Numbered from the stretch's first letter, positions 30,060 through 42,700 are shown. The stretch is 64,000 nt of DNA from Dirofilaria immitis (GCA_024305405.1 JAKNDB010000087.1:4094501-4158500); one strand, 5' to 3'. Made by a program: numbers and translations. Notes: a model not told the origin generated them from the sequence alone.

Positions 30060-30270
30060 AGGATATAGCTTAGTGGCGCAGTTTCGATGTGCTAAGCTGA
30101 AAACCAAAGTTCGATGGGAACATGAGCTGATTGATAGATTTGTCCAATGATGCTTGGTTTTAACCACCAAGATCTATGAGTTTGGTCATGATTTGGATTT
30201 GCTAACATGCATCACCATCTGAGGACGGCTAGCAATCTTTCCTAAATAACTTTTATTATTATTATTACTT
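30060..30270 (+). mobile_element. tRNA-derived SINE-like element
   Basis: The head resembles a tRNA gene: GGATATAGCTTAGTGGC contains an RNA polymerase III A-box-like TAGCTTAGTGG, and about 40 bp later AAAGTTCGATGGG resembles a B box (GTTCGA core). The sequence cannot fold as a full tRNA by eye. An unrelated body of roughly 130 bp follows and ends in a short TTA/ATT simple-repeat tail (about 30247-30266). Head, body and simple tail are the SINE layout. No target-site duplication was found. Confidence 0.45.
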
Positions 30271-30593
30271 GATTTGGATGTACGGATTCAGGAATTGTGG
30301 GAGAATGAAAGGAATTACGACCTGATCAGTGATTGAATAGACAGAAATTGTAAAGATGAGTCAAAATTAAATTCGAAATACAATACTACATTATATCTAT
30401 TTTGAGATTAATTTTCGATCACTGATTAACAATTTTTTTTTCGTGATGACAATTATTTTCATACTAATTTTCAATCATTACACTGGCACACGCACACATA
30501 TATATATATGGTGACATTTTTGGAGTGATTTTATTTTTCGATCCCCACTCTCCAATTTCAAACAAATTTGATTTCTTTCAAATAACCATTTAG

Positions 30594-30778
30594 GATTTTA
30601 AATCCCTTTTGGATGTAGAGCCAATAATCAGGGACTGCAAAGTAATTTTCATCATTTTTTACAGCATGCCGCGAATAAATTGCGGAAGGCTTCGGGAATA
30701 AAAGAAAATCACCAAAATCGCGAAGAGAACACGAAAATCAGAGAAGTCAGTGATCCTGTTGTGTTGGATCTCATATGA
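30594..30778 (+). CDS. Last two exons of an unrecognised gene
   Basis: Exon 30594-30641 (acceptor ccatttag, donor AAA/gtaatt) encodes DFKSLLDVEPIIRDCK. Exon 30665-30778 (acceptor ttttttacag) encodes HAANKLRKASGIKEN..., ending DPVVLDLI-stop. Both are in phase 0 and separated by a tiny 23-bp intron, unusually short, so the intron may be retained or misjudged: reading straight through gives stops. The composition (charged, Lys/Glu-rich, less AT-biased) supports coding. No family was recognised; upstream exons probably lie in 26.6-30.5 kb but could not be linked. Confidence 0.45.
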
Positions 30779-32622
30779 GATGGTGGTATATGTTGTATGT
30801 GCGCATTTACTATACAATGCAAGATGTAAGCTAAAAATTGTTTTGCCTTTGTCTATGAACTGTAATTCTCATTCTGTAACAAAGCCCTCTTTATTCTCAC
30901 ATTCACAATCAAACCAGGATCCAACACCAAACCACTGTAAAGAATAAACTTTATCAAGGCGGTTGGGCTTTATTTAAATCTCGTTTTCCTTGAAGTGTTG
31001 TTATCATTAAAGTTGTTTTTGTTAAAATCATTTAGTGGGTTGGTGTTGGACTTTGAATATGTCATATTGTTTTTGTAATTGTTGAGTTCGTTAATGTATT
31101 ATCATGTTATACCTTATTGCAACGCAAAACAAAAAAAAAAGACTATTCTTTACTACAAGGCAGATTAAGCCACATTCATGCTTGGCCTTCATTTAAGCTG
31201 TCGAAAGGAATTTATATCTTTTAATTGGGACATCCCGGTCTCCCAAAATCTTCTCATAACCCTGAAACTAAAATTCGCTGTACATTAAGTACAGTTGCTG
31301 TCAGTTTATGCCGGCCTCTAACGCTCTTTTCTTTTTCCATTTCGCCGTATCTCGTCCTTGCTATGTTGCCTGTTCGTGTCCTGTGTGCGTATGTGTCAGT
31401 GTTTGTGCATTTGTGTATATGTCGTTTGTGTCAGGGTATGTGCGTGCGTGTGTGTCAGGGTATGTGCGTGCGTGTGTGTTTGCTTGTGTGTTGTGCGTGT
31501 ACATGTGTGTGTCTATGTGTCATATATGTGTATGTGTGTACCTTTCGATTTATTACTACTACCGAAGATTTTCAGAGCGATTTGAAGGTAATCATGAAGC
31601 GTTGATGTGTTGTTAAGTTGCTGATATTATTACGTTTTCCTTTTGTTGCTTTGTGTTTTGATCAGCGAGCAAGGGAACTCAGTTTTGATCCCAAACTTAG
31701 TCTTGATGATAGTTTATCAACGTATCAACTTTTGTTCTCTTTCAAAGACGTCATTCTCAAAAATTAAGACTTGAACCATTTCTCTCCAGTACCTATGCTG
31801 CATTCCGTTTGACTATGACGGATTTATCAATTTTTCTTTGTGCTTTCATAGATACATGCGTGGAACTCCACATGTAACTCATGCTTCTTATCAGTGGACA
31901 ACGATTGCGATGAATGGGGTGCTTAGAGAATTTTTTTTCATTTGTTTTTTCTAGGAGATAAATAGCAGTGGACTTTTTATGACAATAAGTAACATACAAA
32001 TGAACCTATTCATCGATGATAAGAAAATCGGAAAAAAATCTTGAAGTGATTTTTCTTGAAACAGCGAGAAAATTTGTTAAGAATAACTTAGAAAACTCTA
32101 TCTAAGCATCTTGTTAGATTTATAGGTGCTTTTGCTGCAACTCTCAAAACATCTTGCAAATCTTCTCTTGAATTAATCGCATTTGATAACTTTAGGGAAA
32201 GTTCTGCCTTCACCATCAGTAAGACCTGCTGAACGGGATGGTATTTTGCTTTCTTCAGGTCACCAAATTGATGAGTTGATTTGCTGAATAAGAAGAGCTT
32301 TCATTAGCTTATTTAAATTAATGAAAAATGGCAAATTTCTAAGAGAAATGGAAATACTTCTTATTGTGATGGTAGGAACATTCTTACGTTGCAGTATTGT
32401 CAAAAATACAGAAGCCAATTTCTTATATTTTTGTCTCATAAATTTTGATTTTACTCTTGCTGTCACGTACTATTTCACTGTTATTATTTTTGTCCATATA
32501 TTCTACATTCGCTCTGTTTATAGTGTATTTATGTATGTATTCATTTGTTTGCAAAAATATTCCTTTTAGTTTTGGCGATATTTCCTGTAATATTAATTTT
32601 TAAGCAGATCATTTCAGAGATT
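30779..32622. other. Non-coding interval with TG-rich DNA upstream of the cyclophilin gene
   Basis: Frames in 31225-31616 are open in all three + frames because of the TG/GTGC-rich repeat, so they are not evidence of coding. A relatively GC-rich segment runs over 31200-31560. The - strand frame at 31793-31999 has no recognisable family. The right end should include the cyclophilin promoter or trans-splice site. Confidence 0.4.
31427..31474 (+). repeat. 24-bp tandem duplication in TG-rich DNA
   Basis: Two adjacent copies of a 24-bp unit containing TCAGGGTATGTGCGTGCG sit inside a longer TGTG/GTGC-rich stretch (about 31380-31540). The unit is a multiple of three, so it produces a spurious repeated peptide in each frame. 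Confidence 0.8.
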
Positions 32623-33832
32623 ATGGGCTTCGTGCAGACGACAGCTATCATATTTGTCATTTTTGTAGCTCTGTTAATGCTAAAGAAACGGCAACTGTTA
32701 CTAGGAAAGTTTATTTGGATATTGCTATCGATAATAATAAGGTTTACTTTTTTATTTATTAAGCGAATTTTTTCTGATTATTCCTAATCGAAACCAATTC
32801 TTCTACAATAATATATTTGTGATAACTATATACATGTAAATAAATATTCGCTGCATCTAAATCAGAAATTAAATCTTCAGGATCTTCTAACCCACAAAAT
32901 ATTCGTACGAAACTTCCACCATAATCTGAACGCATTACAGACCTTGGCATAGATTTATGATCTACCGGTAACATCAAACTATCACACCCTCCCCAAGAAG
33001 CACCAATACTAAAAATCTTCATATGATCAACCATACAACTGAGCTCTTTATATGAATATTCTCTATCTAGTACTACCTTGTATCTTATATAAATATTCAC
33101 GCTATATATTTTTTTCACAAAGTTTTTGTGGAAAGTTTTTTAAAACTTTTTAAAAACAACTTACTTTTGTTTCATACCTTTAGGTCGGAAGAATAGAAAT
33201 AGGTCTATTTGGTAACGATGTGCCGAAAACAGCAGAAAATTTTCGTGCACTGGCTACTGGGGAAAAAGGTTTCGGCTACAGAGGATCCAAATTTCATCGT
33301 GTAATCAAAGATTTTATGATACAAGGTTGATTTTTCGCTTTATTTTTGATACAATACTTTTTTAATATGAAATAGAACAAATTATATATATGAGAAATTT
33401 CGTGGTTTAGGTGGTGATTTTACGAAAGGAGATGGGACTGGCGGTAAAAGTATTTATGGTAAAAGTTTTGAAGATGAAAACTTCAAATTGAAGCATTACG
33501 GTGCTGGTTGGTTAAGTATGGCCAATGCAGGAAAAGACACCAATGGATCACAATTCTTCATAACTACGGTTAATTAAAAGATAGCATTTTGTGAACTGGA
33601 AAATGAAATTTGTTATAGTAACGTAACAGACATAATTTCAGGTGAAAACATCATGGTTGGATGGTCGTCATGTTGTGTTTGGAAAAGTCCTCTCTGGTAT
33701 GGACATCGTTAAAAAAATCGAGGGAACCAAAACGCATCCAGGGATCGTCCGGAACAAGACGTTGAAATTGTAGACTGCGGTGAATTGCCTATAGATGCTC
33801 CATTTGAGACGCCGAAAGAAGCTGTAGCATAA
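32623..33832 (+). CDS. cyn-5: Secretory-pathway (cyclophilin B-type) peptidyl-prolyl cis-trans isomerase
   Basis: Exons: 32623-32741, 33184-33325, 33411-33568 and 33642-33832 (TAA). The protein catalyses proline isomerisation during folding in the ER. The cyclophilin core is complete: [16 protein letters not shown] (active-site Arg and Phe), [15 protein letters not shown] and [13 protein letters not shown], whose Trp is the cyclosporin-contact residue. The N-terminus is a typical signal peptide ([16 protein letters not shown], then VNAKETA with a likely cleavage after VNA). The C-terminal [15 protein letters not shown] resembles worm CYN-5/CYN-6. About 200 residues in total is normal for cyclophilin B. 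Two one-base breaks interrupt the frame: after GCT CT at 32671, inside the signal peptide, and at the GGG run 33741-33743. Whether it corresponds to C. elegans cyn-5 or its paralogue cyn-6 is not resolved. Intron 1 contains a reversed bacterial gene fragment. Confidence 0.9.
32759..33118 (-). pseudogene. metC: Bacterial cystathionine beta-lyase (metC) C-terminal fragment inside an intron
   Basis: A 119-codon minus-strand frame lies entirely within intron 1 of the + strand cyclophilin gene. Residues 17-90 (about 33070-32849) match the C-terminal part of the PLP-dependent Cys/Met-metabolism family: [31 protein letters not shown], then [17 protein letters not shown] with SDLDAA. The Arg in FVRI corresponds to the substrate carboxylate-binding Arg of E. 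coli MetC. The intact enzyme has about 390 residues and its active-site Lys lies upstream, so what remains is at most a quarter and cannot be active. The style ([13 protein letters not shown]) is that of alphaproteobacteria, and a Wolbachia source is a reasonable inference. Sequence beyond residue 90 looks like ordinary host DNA. Confidence 0.8.
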
Positions 33833-34497
33833 AAATTGAGTAAAAGTGAATTGATTCCAGAAACAATGTGCTTTTAGAAAATCATAAATCTTGTTAAAAA
33901 TTGCGGAAATCAATGTGAATAGGAATGAAGAAGATTTTTAACTGATGAAATCTATAAAAAGTTTTAATTTCCGAAAAATTCTGACACTGTGTTCAGTTGA
34001 ACACTTTTATATTCATCTGACTTGTCCATTATTTACTTCTACGTATTCTTTACAGTAAAATTATTTTTTCTTTTGAGTAAGAAAATAAATTAGCGGGATG
34101 AATTTTGAAATTTATAGGAATTTTGTATTTTCGGTAGATGAATTTCGCTGTTTATTACTGAAATGTATTAAAAGGCCATATGAAAATGATGACACATATT
34201 GTTATTAATGAAATAATTTGTTTAAGTACCACAGTTTATAAATTTATAAATAGAAGCTGTGATAATGCTGGTATGATGATTTCTATCATATGAAAATTGA
34301 GAGTTACTGTCTCCAAGTTACTATAATATCTTGTTTTAAATTTCAAATCTTAAGAAATTATGTGACGTGTCGTATTGGAAAGTTTTAAAATCGAAATCTT
34401 ATTTTCCAAAGTAGAATACGTATTTGTTACATTGATAAAATTTGCCGAATATTATATTAGATGTATTTGGGAATAATAATAAGTCACAAAATATTGA
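33833..34497. other. Intergenic gap between convergent genes
   Basis: AT-rich 3' flanks of the cyclophilin gene and of the minus-strand gene ending at 34498. AATAAA-like motifs are present (for example about 34083), but no exon or repeat was recognised. Confidence 0.5.
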
Positions 34498-35969
34498 TTA
34501 AAATTGCCTTGGCAGATCGTTTATGTCGCTTATTGACCTTGACCTAACTATTAATTCTTTCATTTCCTTTCCCAACTCAATCATGCATTCTTTCTCACTT
34601 GAATGATTACTAATAGTTATATTTAGTGGTCGTTCAAGATAGTTTCCTCTGTTTTCCCTTAAAAACATAGCAATAATTATTGTTTGAAGTGCTAAAACGG
34701 TTTCTGTCCGGTTATCATCGATTTTTTCTAAAAGCAAAAGTATAGGCTTTTGATGCGAAAATTGAAATTCGCGCTTCTCCATTGCAGGGCAAAAATTCTA
34801 TTCTGATATTATTTATAATCGGTTATGTATTCGCAGATTATGGATACTCACTTGTTATGGAATTTTGCGTTCACAGCAAAACTAACAATATCAGGAATTC
34901 TTCGATATTATTGTGAATGATAAAAGGCTTTGTAATCATTAAAATAATTTGCATCGAATAAAATTTTAATAGAAATAGAAATGACTTATGAATACCTTTT
35001 GTTCAGATCATTTCAATAATCGAATTCTAAGATAAGCTTATAAACATTTAGTTTTAAAAAGTTCAACCAAAACCATGTAAATATAATTTATGGAAGACAC
35101 TAAGAATTATGATTTTTGTCTACGGTAAATAAAAGAATTTTATTGATTTGTTGAGATGTTTACCAGTAGCTACGGTCTCGTCTGCAGAATTATACAGATC
35201 TTGATATAAATACTTTTTTAAAATGTTTTTAAAATTTTAAAATGAATGAAATTTAATACACTTTAATTCATTTAAACATCATCGAACGTAGGATGTCTAA
35301 GAGACTTCCATCACTGAGAAAACGCTGGCTCTTAAAAATCTATTCCATTCTGGCGTGAGGTTTGCTTTTCCTTTTTTTTTTAATTTTGTTTTGAACGTTC
35401 TGCACCAACGATAAAACAAAGAATGTATCACTTGCATCTCTTTGAATAAAATTTTTTAAATTTTTATGCAACTAGACAATCAATGGCAGTTAAGATGCAA
35501 AGGTGATCTACCAGTTATTCAAATGTTTTATGCTAGCTATGACAAAACAATTGCCTTCTTTCTTTAGCTTTCATTTTAATGTGCAACCTTTGATATTTCA
35601 TAAAATTTTTAAAGTTTCGCAATATGCAGTATCATTGACTTTTGTGAATATGTATGTTAGGCAAACACAATACCACAAATTAGTTGCACGATTTGGTTCA
35701 TCAAATGCAAAAATTAGTATCTCTAAAATCTGCTTACTTGTTTTAGGGTTGCTAGACCAAAACTGAAAAGCACAGAAAAGGTGAAACAATAAATAAATCT
35801 TGAAATATTTCCACTGATCAGCTGAAAAATTGCAAAAGGAAAATATGACTTCATAAATATCATGCAACGCATTGTAAAGATGAATGTTTTTCAACAATTT
35901 AAATTTATTATTGCCAAATTCCCAATCGATAAAAGCTTTAATATGTAAGCGCAAATTATCATAGTAACG
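34498..35969 (-). CDS. Unrecognised gene, two or more exons
   Basis: Two minus-strand segments look coding. The upstream one begins after acceptor ccattag at 35969 and reads RYYDNLRLHIKAFIDWEF, NALHDIYEVIF and further on NPKTSKQILEILIFAFDEP; it stays open to about 35598, although its true end may be earlier. The downstream one covers roughly 34782-34498 and ends with KECMIELGKEM, VRSRSISDINDLPRQF-stop. It is predicted mostly helical. Between them a short frame FAVNAKFHN (about 34880-34850, followed by gtgagt) may be another exon. No domain family was recognised and reading phases could not be fully reconciled, so joining them into one gene is an inference from strand and proximity. Confidence 0.4.
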
Positions 35970-38796
35970 CTAATGGAATCAAAAATAATTAAAAACTATC
36001 TGCCATACCAAATTTAAATAACTATCAAGTCTATTTTATAATCGTTGAACTTCTCCATCGTACTCTTAACTTTAAATATTTTTTGCTAATAGCAGGAGGA
36101 AAGTATTTAATATTACTTTAATCATTTGACAGCAAACAAAAGTAACAGCTCGATAATTCTGAATACAGCATGGAAACAATCACTAAATCATCAACTGAAG
36201 CTTTGCTGATTAAACAATGAAACAAGAATAAGCAAAAATTATATCAACTTGCAGCACTACACATGAAACGATTCAACTAACAAAGAAAAATTCTGAAATC
36301 GAAATATTTAAGTAGGAATTTCGAAGCATTTAACTTTTTGTTTTGGTTAGCATAAAATCCTTTTCAACCATTATAATTTCAGAATTTTTTTAATTCCGAT
36401 CATTTGTGATCGCTGTGGTTAGATAATTTTATTACGATGCTTCAAATTATTATCGTATCATTACTATTACTATGCATTTAAAAGCCAATATTTAAAACGT
36501 GCTCTCAGACAGAAGAAGAAATAAAAGTATCACAAGCAAACTTAAAGTGGCAAATTGATTACGAAAATACACATAACCAAATAATACGACTCACAACCAT
36601 TATTATATTCATCATAAATGCTGGAAGGATTTTCATACAAATAGTAAATATAAATAACAACATTTGATATGAATTTTAATTCAACTCTCAGACAACTGGA
36701 GAAGTATAAAGAGTCACTGCGCATATAAATTGATTTATTGTGATTCATCAATAATTTAATGCAGAAATAGTCATTATTTCTCATCAAATTATCGCCAGCA
36801 ATTATTATTATAAACGAGCATATATGATATGTTTCGAAATACTATTTTAATAGTCGTAATCGTCGTCGAAAATTGGCACAGCAAAAATTCTGCAACACAC
36901 AGAAATATCAAATAAAATTGTGAATACAGTTAGGTATAAACAAGATTAACATAATAAAAGAAAAAACTTCACCCTATCTCTTCTCTCTCCTGTAATCAAG
37001 GACATTTTCAAGACATTTTTCTAACTCAAATTTTTTATTTTTCCACGAGCATAATTTCATCACTATACCTTCATAAATAAAAAACATAAGAATTGGGAAG
37101 GGAGGGATGAATTGAGATGAGAACAGATCAAATATATATATAACTTGATTAGAAAAATTTTTTCACAAAATCTTTCAAAAGATAGAATAAACAAATCTTA
37201 AATATTCTTCAAGAAGATTTATTCAGCATGATCTAACAAATAATGACGCTGTATTGTAAAACTAGTAAATATTTTTTTCAACTGTAAATATTTTATGAAA
37301 GACATAAGAATATATAAATAACCAAATAATATACACTGTTGAACCAAAGAGGTAAAAATATGAATACTACCCGAGAGGTATGCCAAAAATGAAAAAATAA
37401 ACAAATATATAGATATAAGCAAATAAAAATACATATCAAAAAACAATTCATAGCAAATACATAAATCAATACTGACGAAAAAACCCATGAAAGTTACCTA
37501 ATAGTAATTTAGCTTAAACAAAACAAGTATAAGAAGAAAGGTGTGGAATTATGATTTGTTTTATAATTAATGTATTCAGTCTTTTTCAAAAAAATCTTCA
37601 ATTGCATTTCTCTGTTCTCTAACATAGAACAATAATGCTCAAAGGCATATCAATGATTAATTATCAGAGAAAAAATGTTTATAAAATAATCACTTTAAAA
37701 GCTTTGGGAATTTTTTTCTGTAAAAAGTGAACTGATATACACTTATACACAATGAATAAGCAAATTTATGATTTCAGTATTCGAAAAATTTACATAAAAT
37801 TCCTAAACAAATTAATTATTGATTCGCATAAATCTTCCAAGTTCTTTTTGTTATGAAGAAATCAAAATGAGTTTAATAATCAGATAACTGGTTATGCTTA
37901 GTGCTCTGAGTTTCCTTGTTCCAAGTCCCGTATTTCTTTCCGAAACAATCTACAAGCAATTACAATAGTCTATAATTGACCATTTATGTTCAAATTATAT
38001 GCGAGAGAGATACTCTCAGATAAAACATACGGCAATTTCATAAATGAAAGACAAAATAATATCTAATTGTCATGAATAGGAAAACGATAGCTCGCAAACA
38101 AAAAAAGAGAAAAATAAATAGTATAATAGTATATATGAAATGCAACAGAGGGATCATTTTTACCTTCAATTTGCAATATTACTTATTTTTCCATTTCATA
38201 AACTATAGCAATGAATGATCTAGTAGCAATGTAAATTTCAACTTCACTATTTATTTGTCCTCTTAAAGTCGTCAACACAACTGAAATTCTTCGTATTTCT
38301 TAATTTTCAGTAACCAACAAAGTCCTGTACTTGAAGCAGTCGAAAAGAAGAACAGAAAAATCTTATTTTCTACAGCAAAATCATGAGCACAAAAAATTTG
38401 TTACTGAAATAAAACAAAATTGCATAATAAAATTTTCAAAATCCATGCGTTCATTTTAAACCTATTTTGTATTATAAGTATGATAAAACTGGTGCTAGCG
38501 TATTTTACGATATATGAATTGAGTTAAAAATACTCAGTAAATAAGATCCGGTAGCACATTAGAACATATAAATTTTATAAAAACTTATATAAGGATTATA
38601 ATGCTTCCAAAATGCCATTTTTAATAAAGTTTTGAAGCACGTTTTCTTATGGTTAAAACAAAATCAACTCTAACAATTTTAAATTTAAAGGGCAATGTAA
38701 CTGAATTGCAAGAAGAAAAAACAAAATAAATTAAGAGCGAGAAATCGAAACAATGGATTTTAAAGACGAAATTCGAATTAAAGAAAAATAACTTAC
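35970..38796. other. No recognised gene
   Basis: AT-rich sequence. Frames at 36542-36787 and 37219-37488 on the minus strand are hydrophobic and low in complexity, with no matching splice chain. If the exons at 38.8-39.7 kb and 34.5-36 kb belong to one gene, this is intron. Confidence 0.4.
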
Positions 38797-39737
38797 CGAC
38801 TTATTAAAGTATCTTCGAAACGACTTTTCTCAGCAATTTCAATTTGATCGCTATCATCAATTATGCCAATCTTACAAAGCGATTCCGGTTCTGGTGAAAG
38901 CAGTCGACTATCTACATTTGATAGCATGATTGCGTCTTCATATGATAATGCATCATTGGTTGTTAAGCCCGGCAATAATCTAAAATTATATTGTATATCA
39001 TTAAATGTACACTCCATATTTCAAAATCTATGACAATTCGCTAAATCTCAATAATTATATATAACATTAGGACTTACTTTAGTCGTAAACTTTGTGGAAA
39101 GCCATTTCTTCCCAGTTCAGATAGCCTCTCGCTTTTGATTCTGCATCTTTTCAACTTCCAATCGACATGTTTGTTCTGAAGAAAGCAACATCAAACTGCT
39201 GTAAATATGCATCATAATAATGGTTATTTACTACAAGTAGCTTATCAAAGTGTAAGAAATATTACTGATTTATTTCGCCACAATACAAAATTCCAACTTC
39301 GTATGCATAAAGATCCATATGCTACTTACCTTTGTATTTTACATATTCATCCCAAGTTTTCTTCGAAACTTGTGCACGTCGTACTGACTTAGAGTGAAAC
39401 TCCCATAAAGTATCGTCTTCAAATTGTTCCACAATTGAAATCACTCGGGTATTTTCATTTCCGCCAATTCGGATTACTTTTACCCCAATGAGTAGCATCA
39501 TTTGCAATTGTAATAAATATAGCATAAATAAATGACCCATTAACGTATGTATCTATGTTGATTCGAAATTTCTTGTCAAGTGCCTCAGTGGTAAAATCAG
39601 GAATCATAAGTTTTCCTGGGCTTCAGTCCTCCGTACGTAGTTATCCTTGCCAAGAGGGATGCAAGTCGTTTCGGTGGCGACGATCTCAGAAATCGATACA
39701 CGCTGATAGAATTCTAGTCTTTTCTGATCCCGCATAA
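38797..39737 (-). CDS. Unrecognised gene, at least three exons
   Basis: Minus-strand exons: 39737 (ATG) down to a donor near 39330, then 39175-39078, then 38979-38797, which ends in phase 2 so more exons follow. The first segment reads SEIVATETTCIPLG, DFTTEALDKKFRIN, NDATHW, VKVIRIGGNENTRVIS and EDDTLWEFHSKSVRRAQ. The last part reads LPGLTTNDALSYEDAI and LLSPEPESLCKIG. The exon 2 to 3 junction fits perfectly (phase 2 to 2). The first exon breaks frame near 39608 (base missing) and at the CCCC run 39483-39486 (base extra). The WEFHSKSV stretch has a beta-rich, Tudor-like feel, but I could not assign a family. The gene lies downstream of pde-3 on the same strand. Confidence 0.5.
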
Positions 39738-42700
39738 CCAATCCATTTCAGATGCTAATTATCGTATCAATTATTATGTATTAGTAATCTATAAAAATTC
39801 CAATACAATATTAATCTTCTGAAGCAATTCTGGAAAAAAAATTTACCTGCCACAAAAATAAAGCATGACAACTATGCAGCTATGCAACTACTTGATGAAC
39901 TTTAGTTGTTTCAGAAACTTCACACTTTATGCAATGTCAACACGGGAACTGCCAAATATTCTCTCGAACACATTAATCGTCTCAGACATCATCAAACCAT
40001 CCTTTCACTGAGATGAAATATCCAGAAAGAGATAATTCGGCCAAACAATGAACACTTCAAATGGAAATGATTTTAATGAGAAATGACGTCACCAAAACCA
40101 AGCAGCTTCAACAGCAGGGATCGAAAACGGTTACTACGCCTCCTTTATTTGCTCCTTCATTCTTCCCGATCGATCTAATAACAACTTTGATAGCAAATAT
40201 AGAAAATACGATGAGAACACCAACATGGAAATAAGGAAAAGAGAAGAGAAGTAGAGAGCGAGACAAATAACTTCTCATGCTCCTTGTAGACATGATAAAA
40301 ATGTTCGGGAACTCGAACTTGAACTGTATACATGTTAGTCACTGATGACCGACTCCTGTATGTTCGACTGTTTCTATTGGTAATACATAACATGAAAACA
40401 AGTGGCTCTTATTTGCCTAGTCATATCAATTTTTAATCATACACATATATATATATATGCACAACCACATGTTTACATGTCATCGCCACTGGCAGTCTTC
40501 CCTGTTATATCAAAAGAAAATTTGAACAAATCCAAATTGCGAAATTTAACATTTTGTATTATTTATCCTCTTTACCAAAATTTATTTCAATATTTTGAAC
40601 TATGCCATTTCTTAAGGAATAAATCAGTTACGAACCAATAAATGTCACGACGTTAACTCCTCATATCACTTTCCATTTCATCCATTATTGTAACTCCTCA
40701 TATCACTTGCCATTTCATCCATTATTTACTATTTCCGCTCATCAATACTAGTATCATTTTTATAGCCTAGAACGCTAATATTGCGTGAAGAAAAACATAA
40801 TTTTGGCTAAAAATATTTTGTCCATTTTTCCTGATCTCTTCCTCAGAGAAGATTTATTGAATTGTCTCTCATATCTTCCCAATAATTATGCAGATTTACA
40901 GTTCCAAGTCTTAAAAATTTTGAGTTTAGATTTGTAGTATAGATAGCCATGCTGGAAATGCATTATAATCACCGTTAAAATTCTACACTGCAATACCCAG
41001 ACATTTGCAAAATACCAAACAATTTAAAACATTTTCAAAATAAAAAAATTTCTTCCAGAAAAATTTCTATTTTCTATTATTTTGGAACGTCGCATTACTT
41101 CTATCACTGATTTGAATACTTTCTTTCTGTTAATCGATTTCATGAAATTTATTTCAATCACAAACTTTACGAGTATAAAAGATACTTGAAAGATATTTAA
41201 AAGTTTTGGTGAAACAACTGAATTAAAGGAAAAAAGTGCAGTAAAGTACAGTATTCAAGAATTGCATATGCAAGAAGATGGAAAATTCAACCAAGATTCA
41301 ACATCATGAATCCCATAAGTCAGTCCATTTCCATAACTTTTCCAGGATTTGCCGGATAATTTCAGTAATAAACCAAATTCACTGCATTGATTAATAATGA
41401 AAGTGAAAATCTAAAATACGAAAATAACATCCTTCTCGGATCAATTCATCCTTTGAGTTGGCATTGAATCTAAAATTGAAAGAGACAGTTTACCATAGAG
41501 ACAGTTATTAATATGATAAACACATGCCAATCCGTAATGATATTAATTTAATCAAATTCAGGATTATAACAATAAGCACAGTCAACTGATAAGATAGAAT
41601 ATTCCTTAACAAATTTAAAACGGCATACTTATTACATTAATACTAAATTAACACCATCGAAATATGATACGATAAACTGACGCTTACAAAAAAGTAGAAT
41701 CTTTGTTTCTTGTAAAACTTTTAAAGCATTTCAATCAATACTGAGACGCATGGATGAACAAGTGCTTTAGAAATAACAATGAAAAATGAAAATTCAAACA
41801 GTAGCAGAAGAAAACGATAAAGAAACTCTATAATGCGATGATTCTTAATTACTTCAATTTAATAGTTTTATTTAAAAAAATATTACTTTTTCATTCTTTT
41901 TTTGCTCAAAATTTATTTCCAGCACTCAACAATTTTCCAACAGCCTAAATATTTTAAAGTACAGCAGAAAACGACGAGAAATATTCATCTTTTTGTTCTA
42001 TTTAAAAGTCACATTTGTAATTAAGCTTAAAATTTGCCTTTTCTTTTCAATTTTCAAAATGGAATAATCTCAGCTTTTCCTTCGTTCATTTGTTATTCAG
42101 ATGACGAAAGTTTGGAACGATTTGCAAAAATCTATTTATTTCAACAGTTTTATAATTTGGACTAAAATGAATGACGAAATCCGAAGAAACCGATCGAAAT
42201 TTAAATTATAAAAATTGAATATTACAAAAGGCTTAATTTTAAAGCAATAACTTGTTATCGTCACACTTGATATTAGAGCTTCCGGGGCAAATAAATAATA
42301 TAATGTTTCTCTGAAAATTAAAAATGATAGCGTTAAAATTTTTTATTCCTTATTTAATATCAAAACTACTCTCTGCTACAATTTCATAAGTACGGTAATA
42401 GGCAGAGTGTTAGAACCATAACACGATTATTTATAATTTCCATTATTTAAAACAAGCCATATTCCACCCGGAATAATTATGTTCTAACACATTTTGCTCT
42501 GGAGTAATATTATTCACGGAGAAATTTCCTAGTAATTTGAATTAGAGAAGAAATCAAAATTTAAAAGATAACTGTCGAGAAGCATTATTTGAAAGAAGAA
42601 ATTATTCCCAATAAATAAAGTTATTTGGTGATGTACGCCAAAGAAGTAACAGCAGTGCGATAAAAATGATCAAGACGTGTACTGTCCAAACATTGCCACA

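Noticed and set aside
31225..31616. Three overlapping + strand frames rich in Cys and Val
   Set aside because: All three phases are open because of TG/GTGC-rich repeat DNA; there is no domain and no splice support.
35283..35365. Short frames on both strands (minus LTPEWNRFLRASVF; plus MSKRLPSLRKRW)
   Set aside because: Both look protein-like, but neither has a good splice acceptor on its upstream side, so the coding strand cannot be chosen.
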